NCBI GenBank assembly: GCA_947379895.1
Contig: CANCPA010000008.1
Location: 1-47,634 of the forward strand
Direction: 5' to 3'
Length of the DNA stretch: 47,634 nt
Source: Chitinophagaceae bacterium
GTDB lineage: Bacteria > Bacteroidota > Bacteroidia > Chitinophagales > Chitinophagaceae
This document shows, piece after piece, positions 47,293 to 47,634 of this stretch. Within the stretch, counting starts at the first letter, position 1; each line of letters opens with the position of its first letter. Both the position numbers and the translations under genes were made by a program. The notes beneath the pieces were generated by a model. It saw nothing but the letters and a program-made list of their open reading frames with translations. It did no database searches and was not told the origin of the DNA.

Positions 47293-47634
47293 TTATTCAA
47301 TTATTTCTGTTCCGTTTTCAATTGTTACAATTTGAAAGCTTAATGGTAAAGACATTGCTTGTTCGTAACGTGGTTTGATGACTGATATTAATTCTTCTAT
47401 TTCTGATTCCTTTACCAAATTAATCGTGCATCCACCAAAACCACCACCCATCATTCGGCTACCTATAACTGCATTAGTATTCAACGTTTCATTCACTAAA
47501 AAATCTAATTCCTTGCAACTCACTTGATACTTTTGACTTAATCCAAAATGAGTAGTGTACATTTTATCACCTAAAGCATCTAAATCACCCTTTTGTAAAT
47601 CTATACATGCTTGTTGCAGCCTGCTAATCTCTTC
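47293..47634 (-). CDS. galK: Galactokinase, C-terminal part (continues beyond window)
   Basis: The frame is open to the window edge; 113 C-terminal residues are visible. [16 protein letters not shown] is the third GHMP-kinase motif, typical of galactokinase, and is followed by the usual C-terminal strand-helix ending [12 protein letters not shown]. The enzyme phosphorylates galactose at C1 in the Leloir pathway. The N-terminus lies outside. Immediately downstream is the truncated galT, so the operon can no longer complete the pathway from this locus. Confidence 0.93.
   Translation of the reverse strand, partial: EEISRLQQACIDLQKGDLDALGDKMYTTHFGLSQKYQVSCKELDFLVNETLNTNAVIGSRMMGGGFGGCTINLVKESEIEELISVIKPRYEQAMSLPLSFQIVTIENGTEIIE

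Overview
AT-rich chromosomal DNA from a member of the Bacteroidota, most likely Chitinophagia/Chitinophagaceae-like (inference). The evidence is a type IX secretion type-B C-terminal domain, SPII lipoproteins, a DUF2490 protein, a stand-alone PurS, dense S1 sulfatases and weak Shine-Dalgarno sites.

Left part (about 0-14.1 kb) is mostly core genome: an orphan protein, a secreted alpha/beta hydrolase, two lipoproteins (PKD and DUF4397-like), a YbdK-type carboxylate-amine ligase, ribosomal protein S20, the 2-oxoglutarate dehydrogenase E1 and E2 genes, a tightly overlapping pssA-purS-rsmI operon, and an M24 aminopeptidase P.

The core block ends at an intrinsic terminator next to what looks like the 3' end of a tRNA (14.26 kb). 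Then comes about 1 kb of non-coding DNA holding a MITE-like element (18-bp terminal inverted repeats, 10-bp direct flanks), and a large beta-helix T9SS-secreted protein.

The rest (18.6-46.5 kb) is a secreted glycan-degradation region, almost all on the minus strand: a GH63-like hydrolase, a GH36-like alpha-galactosidase, an esterase, three paralogous putative TIM-barrel glycosidases of a family I cannot name, five S1 sulfatases (one frameshifted), an SGNH hydrolase broken by one stop codon, and two further putative glycosidases. No SusC/SusD pair, regulator or sulfatase-maturing enzyme is in the window, so it is PUL-like but incomplete. Together the enzymes suggest attack on a sulfated, acylated, galactose- or glucose-containing polysaccharide (inference).

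The region ends at a small Spy-like protein, a 42-codon remnant of galT, and the C-terminus of galK. The galT stump and the tRNA fragment may mark the ends of a roughly 33-kb accessory block.

Most interesting signals: (1) Lys/Asp-rich C-terminal tails shared by five unrelated secreted proteins; (2) a 25-bp motif containing an 11-bp-period direct repeat, present upstream of three transcription units; (3) an approximately 82-bp-period tandem array of hairpins with matching changes in both arms; (4) the three-member glycosidase family; (5) two lesions in one operon.
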